Below are positions 29,707 through 38,470 of a stretch of DNA of 64,000 bases, in pieces. The position numbers were made by a program, and so were the translations under genes. The notes beneath the pieces were generated by a model. It ran no database searches. It was given only the letters and a program-made list of their open reading frames with translations, and was not told where the DNA came from. Position 1 is the first letter of the stretch. Every line of letters starts with the position of its first letter. Source of the stretch: Lentisphaerota bacterium (lineage in GTDB: Bacteria; Verrucomicrobiota; Lentisphaeria; Victivallales; Victivallaceae); assembly GCA_015061725.1 (NCBI GenBank), contig SUVX01000007.1:1-64000 (forward strand), in the 5' to 3' direction.

Positions 29707-31098
29707 ATGACTGAGATACGCTGTCTTCATCTGGATATGAAATCTCTGTTCCCAACGGCAGAATATCTGCTCAAAACCGTGGAACAACTGGCGGAATTGG
29801 GATATACTCATTTGCTGTTTGAATTCGAGGATCTTTTTCCATTTGAGGCATTTCCGGAATTTGTCCGTCCTTATGCCTATTCAAAAGATGATTTCCGCAG
29901 GATTGATTTGAAGTGCAGAGAATTGGGATTAAAGATCATTCCTCTTCTTCAGAGTGCCGGACATCTGGATTATTTTCTCAAAGAAAAACCTTACCGGCAT
30001 TTGCAGGAAAACCACAATTCCTACCAGTGGTGTCTTTCGGATCCGGAATCTTTTGAGGTCTGGAAAACGATGGCAGGAGAAATTCTTGCTGTGTTTCCTG
30101 AGTGCGAATATTTCCATATCGGCGCAGACGAAGTCCATCTCAAGGACCCCTGTCCGCGCTGCAAGGGAAAAGATGCTTTTCAAATTTACGCCGGAAGAAT
30201 CCGTGAGTGTGTCCGGTTCATGGTTGAACACGGCAAAAAGGTTCTGATGTGGGATGACATGTTCCGCAATCATGATCTTGCTGTTGTCGGAGATCTCCTT
30301 GAATTTGCCACGCCTTGTGTCTGGCAATACAGGAAAATTGATGAAGCTGTTATCAAACGCTACGCTGACCGTCGCATCGCTTATTGGGGAGCATCAAGGA
30401 TTCAGACAAATGATGAAATATTCCGCGGTATGGGCAGGCAGTTTCTTATGCAGAAAAATGTGGACGACTGGGCGGATATCGAAGCAAAATATCCTTCTTG
30501 CGGACATATCGGTACTGTCTGGGGCAGGATACAAAGTCTTTATCCTATCAATACCACGCTTCCGCAGGCAATGTATATGGCGGCATATCAGACTCATACG
30601 CTGAAGTACGGAAAAATTACTGACCGCTGCAAGTTCAACAGAGAGTTTGCCGAATCTTTTTTCGGATTGCCGGAAATGGATATGGATACGCTCGTCCGGT
30701 GGTTCGGAATTGAACCGGAACCCGTCAGGGAGGAACTTGAAAAATTTTTAGGCAAGGCGCAGAAAAATAACGATATCCTTGAAATCTGGTACATGTTCAA
30801 TGAAATAGATGCTCTCTATGCCTATGTTGACTACTGTTTTGGACACAACAACGCTGCCAAACCCAAATTTTCCAGAGGTTTTGTCAATCAGGCTCAGATC
30901 AATAACTGGCTGGACGGCGTGCGTATAACCCGTGAACGGTCAGAAAAACTGATTGCGGAATTGAGAAAAGTTCTTCCGAAATATTTTCCCCGGGAGTCGC
31001 TGGAGGAGTTTATTGAAGAGCGTTTTTCATCCATGTTTGAACAAAATGAAGCCTGGGGAACTTTTCTTGCCGGAGTCAACTCCCGTCCGCACATTTGA
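29707..31098 (+). CDS. Glycoside hydrolase family 20-like (beta-N-acetylhexosaminidase-type) protein
   Basis: ECEYFHIGADEVH motif; LGLKIIPLLQSAGHLDYFL; ATG 29707 right after creatininase stop is preferred over listed upstream start. Confidence 0.8.
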   Translation: MTEIRCLHLDMKSLFPTAEYLLKTVEQLAELGYTHLLFEFEDLFPFEAFPEFVRPYAYSKDDFRRIDLKCRELGLKIIPLLQSAGHLDYFLKEKPYRHLQENHNSYQWCLSDPESFEVWKTMAGEILAVFPECEYFHIGADEVHLKDPCPRCKGKDAFQIYAGRIRECVRFMVEHGKKVLMWDDMFRNHDLAVVGDLLEFATPCVWQYRKIDEAVIKRYADRRIAYWGASRIQTNDEIFRGMGRQFLMQKNVDDWADIEAKYPSCGHIGTVWGRIQSLYPINTTLPQAMYMAAYQTHTLKYGKITDRCKFNREFAESFFGLPEMDMDTLVRWFGIEPEPVREELEKFLGKAQKNNDILEIWYMFNEIDALYAYVDYCFGHNNAAKPKFSRGFVNQAQINNWLDGVRITRERSEKLIAELRKVLPKYFPRESLEEFIEERFSSMFEQNEAWGTFLAGVNSRPHI

Positions 31099-31114
31099 TG
31101 CGGAAGGCAGGCAG

Positions 31115-32251
31115 CTATTTTGCAAGATCTTCAGCAAAATTTTTCAGGATCTCCGGAATGGTGATCTGCTGGGGACAGACCTTTTGACAGTTTCCGCAGT
31201 TGATACAGGCAGAGGGACGCTTGTCTTCAGGGAGTTTTCCAATTACCATCTTTGCAATCCAACTGCCGCCGGAAACTTTGTGATCGTTGTATTGCGCCAG
31301 CAATCCCGGAATATCCAGCTGTGCGGGACACTTGTCCACGCAATAACGGCAGGCGGTGCAGGGAACGCCGAGAGTTCCCGTCAGTTTGTCGGCAACGGCA
31401 ACAACTTTGGCGCGTTCTTCATCAGAAAGAGGTTCCCCCTCTGAGAAAATACGGATGTTTTCCTCCAGCTGCTGCAAATTTCCCATACCCGAAAGTACCA
31501 CTTTCACCTGCGGTATGCTCTGAAGAAAACGGAAGGCTTTTTCAAGATAACTTGTTCCCGGACGGATACCGTCCAGTTCCTTTTTCATCTCTTCCGGCGG
31601 ATCGACCAGTTTGCCGCCGCGCAGAGGCTCCATCACCCAGACGGGAATGCCGTATTCGGCAAGGACGGCAACTTTGCGTTCAGCATCCTGCAAATGCCAG
31701 TCAAGGTAATTCAACTGAACCTGCCCGAACTCCATCAAGTCCCCGTAACGCTCCAGAAAACGCCGGAGCGTTTCAACCGAACAGTGACACGAAAAGCCCA
31801 GGTGACGGATCAACCCTTTTTTCTTCTGTTCGGCAAAGTAGGAAACAATGTGGTATTTTTCTTCATCCAGATAATACTCTATCGTGTTTTCGTTGACATT
31901 GTGCAGCAGATAAAAATCAAAGTATCCGCAGCTGCAGCGTTTCATCTGGGTTTCGAAAATATGCGGTACATCGGTCAACGCTTCGGGAACCATCGCCGGA
32001 TATTTGGTCGCAAGCAGATATTTTTCACGGGGATAGCGGGTGAGGTATTTCCCCGCGGCGATTTCGGAGTTCCCACCGTGATAAATCCATGCCGTATCAA
32101 AATAATTGATGCCGTTTGCAAGGGCAAAATCAATCATCTTTTCAAACCGGACTTCATCAATTTCAAGGCTTTTTTCATCCGTGCAGGGCAGACGCATCAT
32201 TCCCAGTCCGAGAGTGGAAACTTTTTCTCCGCAAAAATCAATGTAACGCAT
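31115..32251 (-). CDS. Aldo/keto reductase with 4Fe-4S domain
   Basis: TLGLGMMRLP, GINYFDTAWIYHGG, CTACRYCVDKCPAQ, CINCGNCQKVCPQ. Confidence 0.92.
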   Translation of the reverse strand: MRYIDFCGEKVSTLGLGMMRLPCTDEKSLEIDEVRFEKMIDFALANGINYFDTAWIYHGGNSEIAAGKYLTRYPREKYLLATKYPAMVPEALTDVPHIFETQMKRCSCGYFDFYLLHNVNENTIEYYLDEEKYHIVSYFAEQKKKGLIRHLGFSCHCSVETLRRFLERYGDLMEFGQVQLNYLDWHLQDAERKVAVLAEYGIPVWVMEPLRGGKLVDPPEEMKKELDGIRPGTSYLEKAFRFLQSIPQVKVVLSGMGNLQQLEENIRIFSEGEPLSDEERAKVVAVADKLTGTLGVPCTACRYCVDKCPAQLDIPGLLAQYNDHKVSGGSWIAKMVIGKLPEDKRPSACINCGNCQKVCPQQITIPEILKNFAEDLAK

Positions 32252-32265
32252 ATATCCCCCCCGTT

Positions 32266-32760
32266 TTATTTTGTCTGACGGATCAGTTTTTTATCAAGCG
32301 GCGCCACATCGCTGCGCTCACAGCCCAGGGCAACAAGATAACAGAAAAGCTGAAATACGCCCCAGCAGGCGATGATCAGAATAAAGTGAAATGCCACTTT
32401 AAGCACTTCAAGACGGCAGACTCTTGCAATATAAAATCTCATGATTGCCCATGCCGCAGCAAGAGTCGTCAGCGCGCAGACAGCCAGTGTCGGACCTTCT
32501 CCGGCAAAGGTGAAATCCTGATGAAGTCCGAAAATCCAGCGGATCAAACCGAAAATTTCCAGAGGTATCCACCCCATCAGGAGCAGAAACCACATGACAA
32601 AGCCCTGGGGATTGGCTTTTGACAAATCGTAATCGGCGTTAACTGTTGCCATTGCCGTAAAGATAATGATCGCTCCCAGAAGCAAAGTTGCGATATCCAG
32701 CTTGCGGCAGTATTGCTTCTGTTTTCTTTCGCGGGAAGAAGATTTGACAGGACGTTTCAT
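32266..32760 (-). CDS. Small integral membrane protein, unknown
   Basis: Start at MKRPVKSSSRERKQ; several TM segments. Confidence 0.65.
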   Translation of the reverse strand: MKRPVKSSSRERKQKQYCRKLDIATLLLGAIIIFTAMATVNADYDLSKANPQGFVMWFLLLMGWIPLEIFGLIRWIFGLHQDFTFAGEGPTLAVCALTTLAAAWAIMRFYIARVCRLEVLKVAFHFILIIACWGVFQLFCYLVALGCERSDVAPLDKKLIRQTK

Positions 32761-32765
32761 GACTT

Positions 32766-33704
32766 TTATCTCCTTGAAGAACCGATTCTGCGGACAAGCA
32801 GATAAGTGATATAGCCCAGAATCACCAACGCCAGAGTCAGCGCACTGTAAGCGTGAGGCCACCAGATACCGCTGGTCATCATGGTAAATTCGGACATACC
32901 GCCCAGACTGGTAATCACCATCAACGGCAGAAAAACCACGTTGATAATGGCAAGGTATTTCATGAAAATCGCCTGGTTGTTGCTGACGACTGAAATACGC
33001 GCGTTGGACATGCCTTCAAGAATTCCGGCATAGATGCTTGCCAGTTTATCGCACTGCTGGTTTTCAACGGTGATATCTTCAAGAAAGTCGATTTCCTCCT
33101 CATTGAAACCGATCCTTCCGGCATCGTTCCGCAGACGGCGCAGCAGAAGCAGATTGGAGTTCGTTGCTGAACCGTAATAGGTCAAACTTTTCATCAGAGA
33201 ATACATATTGACCAGTGATTTGTTGGTGACGGCAAATTCAATCTTGCTTTCAATTTCATCAGAGAGGTTGCGGATGATACGCAAATCCTGAAGAAAATGA
33301 TGTGTTGCGTGATGCAGAAGCCGCAGCAGCACACCCTGAATGGAATTTCCGCGCAGGGGCATTTTTCCGTGTTCAAAGAGGGGCATTGCTCCCGTCTGGA
33401 GAACGATCAGTCTGTCCTTGAACAGAAAGGCGCCGATACTGGAAACCTTGAACGCCATCTGTCCCTGAATTTGAACATTACCGGGACGTTTCATAATCAC
33501 GGCAATATGGTTGACTTCATATTCCACACGGCTTATTTCATCTTCGTCGAGAGCCGACATCAGTGTATGACTGTCGATACCGCACTCGTTGATGAGGTAA
33601 TCTTTTTCTTCTTCAGTGGGTTCAGAGTAAATCTGGATAAGCCCTGTTTCCTCTTCGGAGCAGGGGCGGACACGGCCATCCGCAAGCTTATAACATTTCA
33701 ACAT
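32766..33704 (-). CDS. corA: CorA-family divalent cation transporter
   Basis: Two C-terminal TM helices; GGMSEFTMMTS in place of canonical GMN region; ATG 33704 preceded by GGAGG. Confidence 0.8.
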   Translation of the reverse strand: MLKCYKLADGRVRPCSEEETGLIQIYSEPTEEEKDYLINECGIDSHTLMSALDEDEISRVEYEVNHIAVIMKRPGNVQIQGQMAFKVSSIGAFLFKDRLIVLQTGAMPLFEHGKMPLRGNSIQGVLLRLLHHATHHFLQDLRIIRNLSDEIESKIEFAVTNKSLVNMYSLMKSLTYYGSATNSNLLLLRRLRNDAGRIGFNEEEIDFLEDITVENQQCDKLASIYAGILEGMSNARISVVSNNQAIFMKYLAIINVVFLPLMVITSLGGMSEFTMMTSGIWWPHAYSALTLALVILGYITYLLVRRIGSSRR

Positions 33705-33740
33705 GAAAAAATCCTCCCATAAAACGGCACCAATCCGCAA

Positions 33741-33834
33741 CGAAGCCGGGGAGGAGGGCAGGAGTTGCCCAAAGCAGAAAAATATTTATTTTATCCCGCA
33801 GGAGTAAAAACAATATTTTCCGCCCCCGGCTTCG
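33741..33834 (-). promoter_or_regulatory. Structured 5' leader candidate upstream of corA
   Basis: 11-bp inverted repeat CGAAGCCGGGG (33741-33751) / CCCCGGCTTCG (33824-33834). Confidence 0.4.
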
Positions 33835-34141
33835 CACCATCGGGGAACAGCGTCATCTGTATTTGCAGTCATATTATTTTCACCGCCTGTGTTATTAAAA
33901 AAACAAAATAAATACGCCTGAAAAGCTCAGGCATCCAACTTTGACAATATACCCCGTCTCAAAAGATTTTTCAAGGCTGAAACAATATTTTATCTCTTCT
34001 TTATTCTTTAAATTGCCATTTGATAATCATTTCTCTTTTGCAAGCTGCGCTCCTGCAGTGTTTTTTTGACAAAAAACTTGTAAAAAAATAAAAAATCTCT
34101 TGAAAAAACTCCGGTTGAATGCTATGTTATCTAACACACAA

Positions 34142-34226
34142 GCCGGAGTGGCGGAATGGCAGACGCGCTAGACTCAAAATCTGGTACTCTCTGAGTGTGT
34201 GGGTTCAAGTCCCACCTCCGGTACCA
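34142..34226 (+). tRNA. tRNA-Leu (CAA)
   Basis: GCCGGAG...CTCCGGTACCA acceptor with CCA; loop CTCAAAA; long variable arm; GGTTCAAGTCC. Confidence 0.95.
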
Positions 34227-34238
34227 TTCACGGAAATC

Positions 34239-34267
34239 ACGCACCCCTCAACAGGGTGCGTTTTTTT
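34239..34267 (+). terminator. Intrinsic terminator after tRNA-Leu
   Basis: ACGCACCCctcaacaGGGTGCGTTTTTTT. Confidence 0.85.
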
Positions 34268-34470
34268 ATGGTGGGATAATCAATCTGAAATATGTGCAAA
34301 ATACCGGACACTACCTTTATCTTTGCTTTTGAACCGGACGGCTGTTTTGTATTTTTCCGGAAATCATGCTGTGAAAAATGCTTTTTTCTTGAAAAAAAAT
34401 GCTTTTTGTGCTACAATATGTGACTGGTATATTTTCCTCATGGTACTTTAGTTTACAGGCTGAAATCATA

Positions 34471-35199
34471 ATGAAAAAAAAGCAAAATCTGTTCAACGCA
34501 CTGGAAGGTGTTTCAAAAAAGTCCGCCCATTTGGATTTTTATGATATCCTGATGGTCATCGTCATAGTTATCAGTCTTTTTCCTCTGATGTTCAAAGAAA
34601 AATATCTGTGGCTGAATATCCTTGATGTGGCTGCTTCAGCCATTTTTACGGCAGATTATCTCCTGAGATGGTATACCGCCGATTTGAAATTGAAAAAAGG
34701 AAGAAAGTCTTTTATTTTATATCCTGTTACCCCCATGGCAATTATCGATCTGCTTGCCATTCTGCCCGTGATCATCTGGTTTATTCCCGGACTTACTTAT
34801 TTGCATTTCATCCGATTTTTTAAAGTTTTCCGTACATTCAAACTGCTGCGTTATTCCCAAAGCTGTCTGATGATCCGCAATACGATCTATAAGCAGCGGC
34901 ATGCGCTTTTTTCTGCATATATGTTTGCCGTATTCTATATTTTTATTTCAGCCTTACTGGTCTTTAATGTCGAACCGCAGACATTCAAAACTTTTTATGA
35001 TGCCCTCTATTGGGCAGTCGTGAGTTTGACAACCGTGGGATACGGGGATATTTATCCGGTCAGCGCTGTCGGCAGATTGGTGACGGTTATCTCGGCTTTT
35101 GTCGGAATTGCCATCGTCGCATTGCCGTCGGGTATCATCACTGCCGGATATATGGCTGAACTTGAAAAGTCTTCAAAAACTGATCCGGAAGAAAAATAA
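34471..35199 (+). CDS. Voltage-gated-type potassium channel (6TM, TVGYGD filter)
   Basis: YWAVVSLTTVGYGDIYPVSAVGR; upstream TM helices. Confidence 0.9.
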   Translation: MKKKQNLFNALEGVSKKSAHLDFYDILMVIVIVISLFPLMFKEKYLWLNILDVAASAIFTADYLLRWYTADLKLKKGRKSFILYPVTPMAIIDLLAILPVIIWFIPGLTYLHFIRFFKVFRTFKLLRYSQSCLMIRNTIYKQRHALFSAYMFAVFYIFISALLVFNVEPQTFKTFYDALYWAVVSLTTVGYGDIYPVSAVGRLVTVISAFVGIAIVALPSGIITAGYMAELEKSSKTDPEEK

Positions 35200-35236
35200 T
35201 TTTCCAAAAAAGTAACAAATTAAACCACAGCGATTT

Positions 35237-37114
35237 ATGATTATGAACGAAAAACAGTGTTTTTTTACGGATACTTTAAAAATTCCGTTGATTGTCGGCA
35301 TAACAGGACATATTGACATCCTCACCCCCGAATCAGAAATAAAAACGCAACTCAACATCTTCTGGGAAAAACTGCAGTCTCTTACAGGTCCGGATACCCC
35401 CATTATCCTGTTGACTTCAATTGCCGCAGGCGCCGACCATCTGACTGTAAAATATCTTCCTCAAAACGTCAAATACTGCGTTGTTCTGCCGTTTGACGAA
35501 GCGGAATACCGCAAAGATTTTTCCGGACAGGATCTTGCAAGCTTTGAAGATGATCTCAAAGGCGCTTTCAAAGTCATCTCCTGTCAGGCAGAAGCCGGAA
35601 ATTATGCGCCGGCAGCGGATTATATCCGCAGATACGCCGATGTGCTTCTGTCCATGTGGGACGGATATGCAAATCTGGACACTCAAACCGGCAAAGCTGA
35701 ATCAGGCGGCACATATTACCAGATCAGGGCGGCTTTCGGCATGGACGATCTGCTGTTGAGTCATCAGGAAAAGAAACACCTGATTGTCAATCTCCCTGTT
35801 GTCCGCAGCAGAAAGGGTCCGGAATATCATTTGCAGCACGGAGAAAAACTTATTCCCGGATATCCGGAAAACAATCTTCTCTCTGCCATCACGCGGAAAG
35901 AGGAAACAGAGGAACTTATCTTTACACCGTTTGCAGACTACAGCATTACTTCCGCCGGAGATTCTCCGGATTCTGAAGAAAATATCGAGTTCCCGCAAGT
36001 TCTTGAGTTTCTCAAAAAACATAACGCAAATCTGCCCGCAACGCCGTATCATGATCCGTATCTCCGCCCCGAAATGGAAAAATTCCCCGAAGCAATGAAT
36101 ATCGTTCAGGATGATTTTTCAAGATACGAATACTTTGATGCAAAATCTCAAAAACATCAGATTCCGCATAAGAAACAGTTTTTTTTGATTGCTCTGTTTT
36201 CAATCTTCATCGGAATTCTGGGACAGGCTTGGGGAGATTTGGATTTCAGCGAAGAGGTCATCCACTGTATTATCTTTTTATATCTGCTGGGTTGTGCCGC
36301 AATTTTTCTTTACGGACGGAAAATCGCCCGTGAGAACCATTATTTGCATTATCTCAATCCGCGCATCATTGCAGAATTTCTCCGCCTGAAAATATTCTGG
36401 AAACTGTCAGGCATCCGGGAGTCCTTTACGGACTATCTGCTGGAAGAAAGCGCAAGTTATCTGTTTGCACTGCCGTTCAGCAACTGGATGATTGCAGAAA
36501 GACCCCTGCCTGAGGAAACTTCAAAATGGCTCGACGACGGAAAAGGTCTGCCGGCGGTCAGCAATTGCTGGCTGAAAGATCAGAAAAATTATTACAACAG
36601 TTATCTGCTGCCGGATTCCAATCACTTTTTATTGAGTCAGCCCGGGGAAAAATGCAAAAATCTCCCGTTCCTTTCTCCTCAATGGCTCAAACAATATTTC
36701 AAGAAATATGAACGCCTTGCGGGGTATTCAAAACTCGGTAAAAACTTCTTCACCTGGAGCGCTTTTATTCTCTCCGGAGTGTTGATTTGCATATTTATTG
36801 CTGCAAAAATTTTCAAATTTGACCACACAGAAGTATTGTGGCTTTCCTTTTACCGGGAGTTTCTGGTCGGAATATGCCCCTTTACAGTCGCAACTCTGGG
36901 CTGGCTGCTTGAAAAGAAAAATTGGGACTCCCTCGGATATCAATACCGCAATACCGTAAAACTGTTTGACAAGACAATCAAATTTGTCGAGAGCAATAAT
37001 CACACAGTGGAAGAAAAAAAGCAGATTATCAAAGAGCTGATGCTCTATGCCCATCAGGAAAATACCGAATGGAACAATATTAAAAAGAATGCCGAACCTG
37101 AACCGATGATGTAA
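35237..37114 (+). CDS. SLOG-like (LOG/LSDAT superfamily) N-terminal domain fused to C-terminal transmembrane (SLATT-like) region
   Basis: PLIVGITGHIDI...LLTSIAAGADHLTVKYLP...ADVLLSMWDGY; two hydrophobic hairpins (FFLIALFSIFIGILG / FTWSAFILSGVLICIFIAAK). Confidence 0.65.
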   Translation: MIMNEKQCFFTDTLKIPLIVGITGHIDILTPESEIKTQLNIFWEKLQSLTGPDTPIILLTSIAAGADHLTVKYLPQNVKYCVVLPFDEAEYRKDFSGQDLASFEDDLKGAFKVISCQAEAGNYAPAADYIRRYADVLLSMWDGYANLDTQTGKAESGGTYYQIRAAFGMDDLLLSHQEKKHLIVNLPVVRSRKGPEYHLQHGEKLIPGYPENNLLSAITRKEETEELIFTPFADYSITSAGDSPDSEENIEFPQVLEFLKKHNANLPATPYHDPYLRPEMEKFPEAMNIVQDDFSRYEYFDAKSQKHQIPHKKQFFLIALFSIFIGILGQAWGDLDFSEEVIHCIIFLYLLGCAAIFLYGRKIARENHYLHYLNPRIIAEFLRLKIFWKLSGIRESFTDYLLEESASYLFALPFSNWMIAERPLPEETSKWLDDGKGLPAVSNCWLKDQKNYYNSYLLPDSNHFLLSQPGEKCKNLPFLSPQWLKQYFKKYERLAGYSKLGKNFFTWSAFILSGVLICIFIAAKIFKFDHTEVLWLSFYREFLVGICPFTVATLGWLLEKKNWDSLGYQYRNTVKLFDKTIKFVESNNHTVEEKKQIIKELMLYAHQENTEWNNIKKNAEPEPMM

Positions 37115-37162
37115 TCCGGTTCTGTCACAACATTCTTACGCAAAAAATTCAAAGGAGATTCT

Positions 37163-37759
37163 ATGGCAAAGCCGCTTCAATTCCGCCTGGACGGCTCAAT
37201 ATTTGAAGGTGTTCCGGTCAAACTGGAAAGAGAAAAACTTTACGGTTATGCGGATACCATTGCAACCACACAGGACGGCAACCCCTGTATTCTGGCAAAT
37301 CTGGATGCCGGCGGCACGCTGGTCATTCCGCCCGGAGCGATAAAAAACGGTACCGTTGATGAAAACGGCATGTGGTTTGAAAAAGCGGAACTTACCGCCG
37401 TGGATATCTCCGGCAAACCCGCTGAACTGCGTGCTTCATCGTTTGACGCACCTGTGGATTTGACAGAAACAGTCAGTGAAGAAACATTTTTTGATAATGT
37501 CTGGAACTCCGTCTACCAGATCATCAATCCGGAACTGGCGGAAAAACTGGGTGATAAAATATATAAATTTCCCTTCAACTATCGTGCCGGAACCGGTAAT
37601 GATGACGGTTATCTGCTCTCAGCAAACGGTCTGGTTTATCTTTTTTCAGGAGATGCCATCAGCTTTCAATACCTGGGACTGGGTGAAGAAGGCGTACTGG
37701 ATGGTGAGATTCCGGATGAAGAAATGGATGATGATGAACTTGATTTCGATTTGATGTAA
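37163..37759 (+). CDS. Unknown protein with acidic C-terminus (DEEMDDDELDFDLM)
   Basis: Intact ORF with SD (aaaggaga), between SLOG and ligase genes. Confidence 0.7.
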   Translation: MAKPLQFRLDGSIFEGVPVKLEREKLYGYADTIATTQDGNPCILANLDAGGTLVIPPGAIKNGTVDENGMWFEKAELTAVDISGKPAELRASSFDAPVDLTETVSEETFFDNVWNSVYQIINPELAEKLGDKIYKFPFNYRAGTGNDDGYLLSANGLVYLFSGDAISFQYLGLGEEGVLDGEIPDEEMDDDELDFDLM

Positions 37760-37771
37760 GGAAAATCTGAT

Positions 37772-38470
37772 ATGCGGGCAATACATATTTCAAATGAAAA
37801 AAAGCGCGATGCACAAGTGGGTTTTGAAGCTCAGAGTGCGGATGTGAAATTGTTTTTCCTTACACCTGAGGGCGGCAGAACGTTCAATGAACGCTATGTG
37901 AAATTCACGATGGATACTTCTGCTGAAGTGCTGGAAGAAAAATACGGCGATCTGACGGATGATATCATCGCCGGAGACCCGGAAATCGATTTTGAAAAGG
38001 TCGGAAAAAAACTCTCTGAATTGAAGAAAGTTTATCTTACTTCAAACGGTCAGGTTGCCTACGGTGTCAATTTGACTGAACACATTTATCTGCCGGACGG
38101 TACAGAAAAAGGTACCCGTCCCGTCACCCGGACCCAAGCCAATATCTCGCTGGATGCCCTGCCGGTGTGCTGGACGGGAAAAATGATTTCCAAGTCATCT
38201 GCGCTGCGGAAATTCGTATTCAGCAGAAGTTATCAGCTGCGGCATGTCAACGGACTGACGTTTGACTTCCTTTACGATATGGCAAAAACGCTCGCTGAAA
38301 AAAAAGCTCTGATGCTTATCGGTGGCGGTGAAAAAGGAACAGAGCCTCTGGTCATGTTCAACGGCGGCGTCGCTTACCGCGCTTTTCTCGAAGGACGGAT
38401 CGACGGAAACAAATATATGCTCATTATGCATTTGACCAACCTTGAACTTAAGGAGCTGCCCAATGCCTGA
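37772..38470 (+). CDS. Unknown protein
   Basis: Intact ORF; 12-bp gap upstream, 8-bp overlap with ligase gene. Confidence 0.7.
   Translation: MRAIHISNEKKRDAQVGFEAQSADVKLFFLTPEGGRTFNERYVKFTMDTSAEVLEEKYGDLTDDIIAGDPEIDFEKVGKKLSELKKVYLTSNGQVAYGVNLTEHIYLPDGTEKGTRPVTRTQANISLDALPVCWTGKMISKSSALRKFVFSRSYQLRHVNGLTFDFLYDMAKTLAEKKALMLIGGGEKGTEPLVMFNGGVAYRAFLEGRIDGNKYMLIMHLTNLELKELPNA

Noticed and set aside
33741-33960. M-box (ykoK) riboswitch upstream of corA
   Set aside because: Conserved M-box core sequences not visible by eye; reported only as a structured leader.
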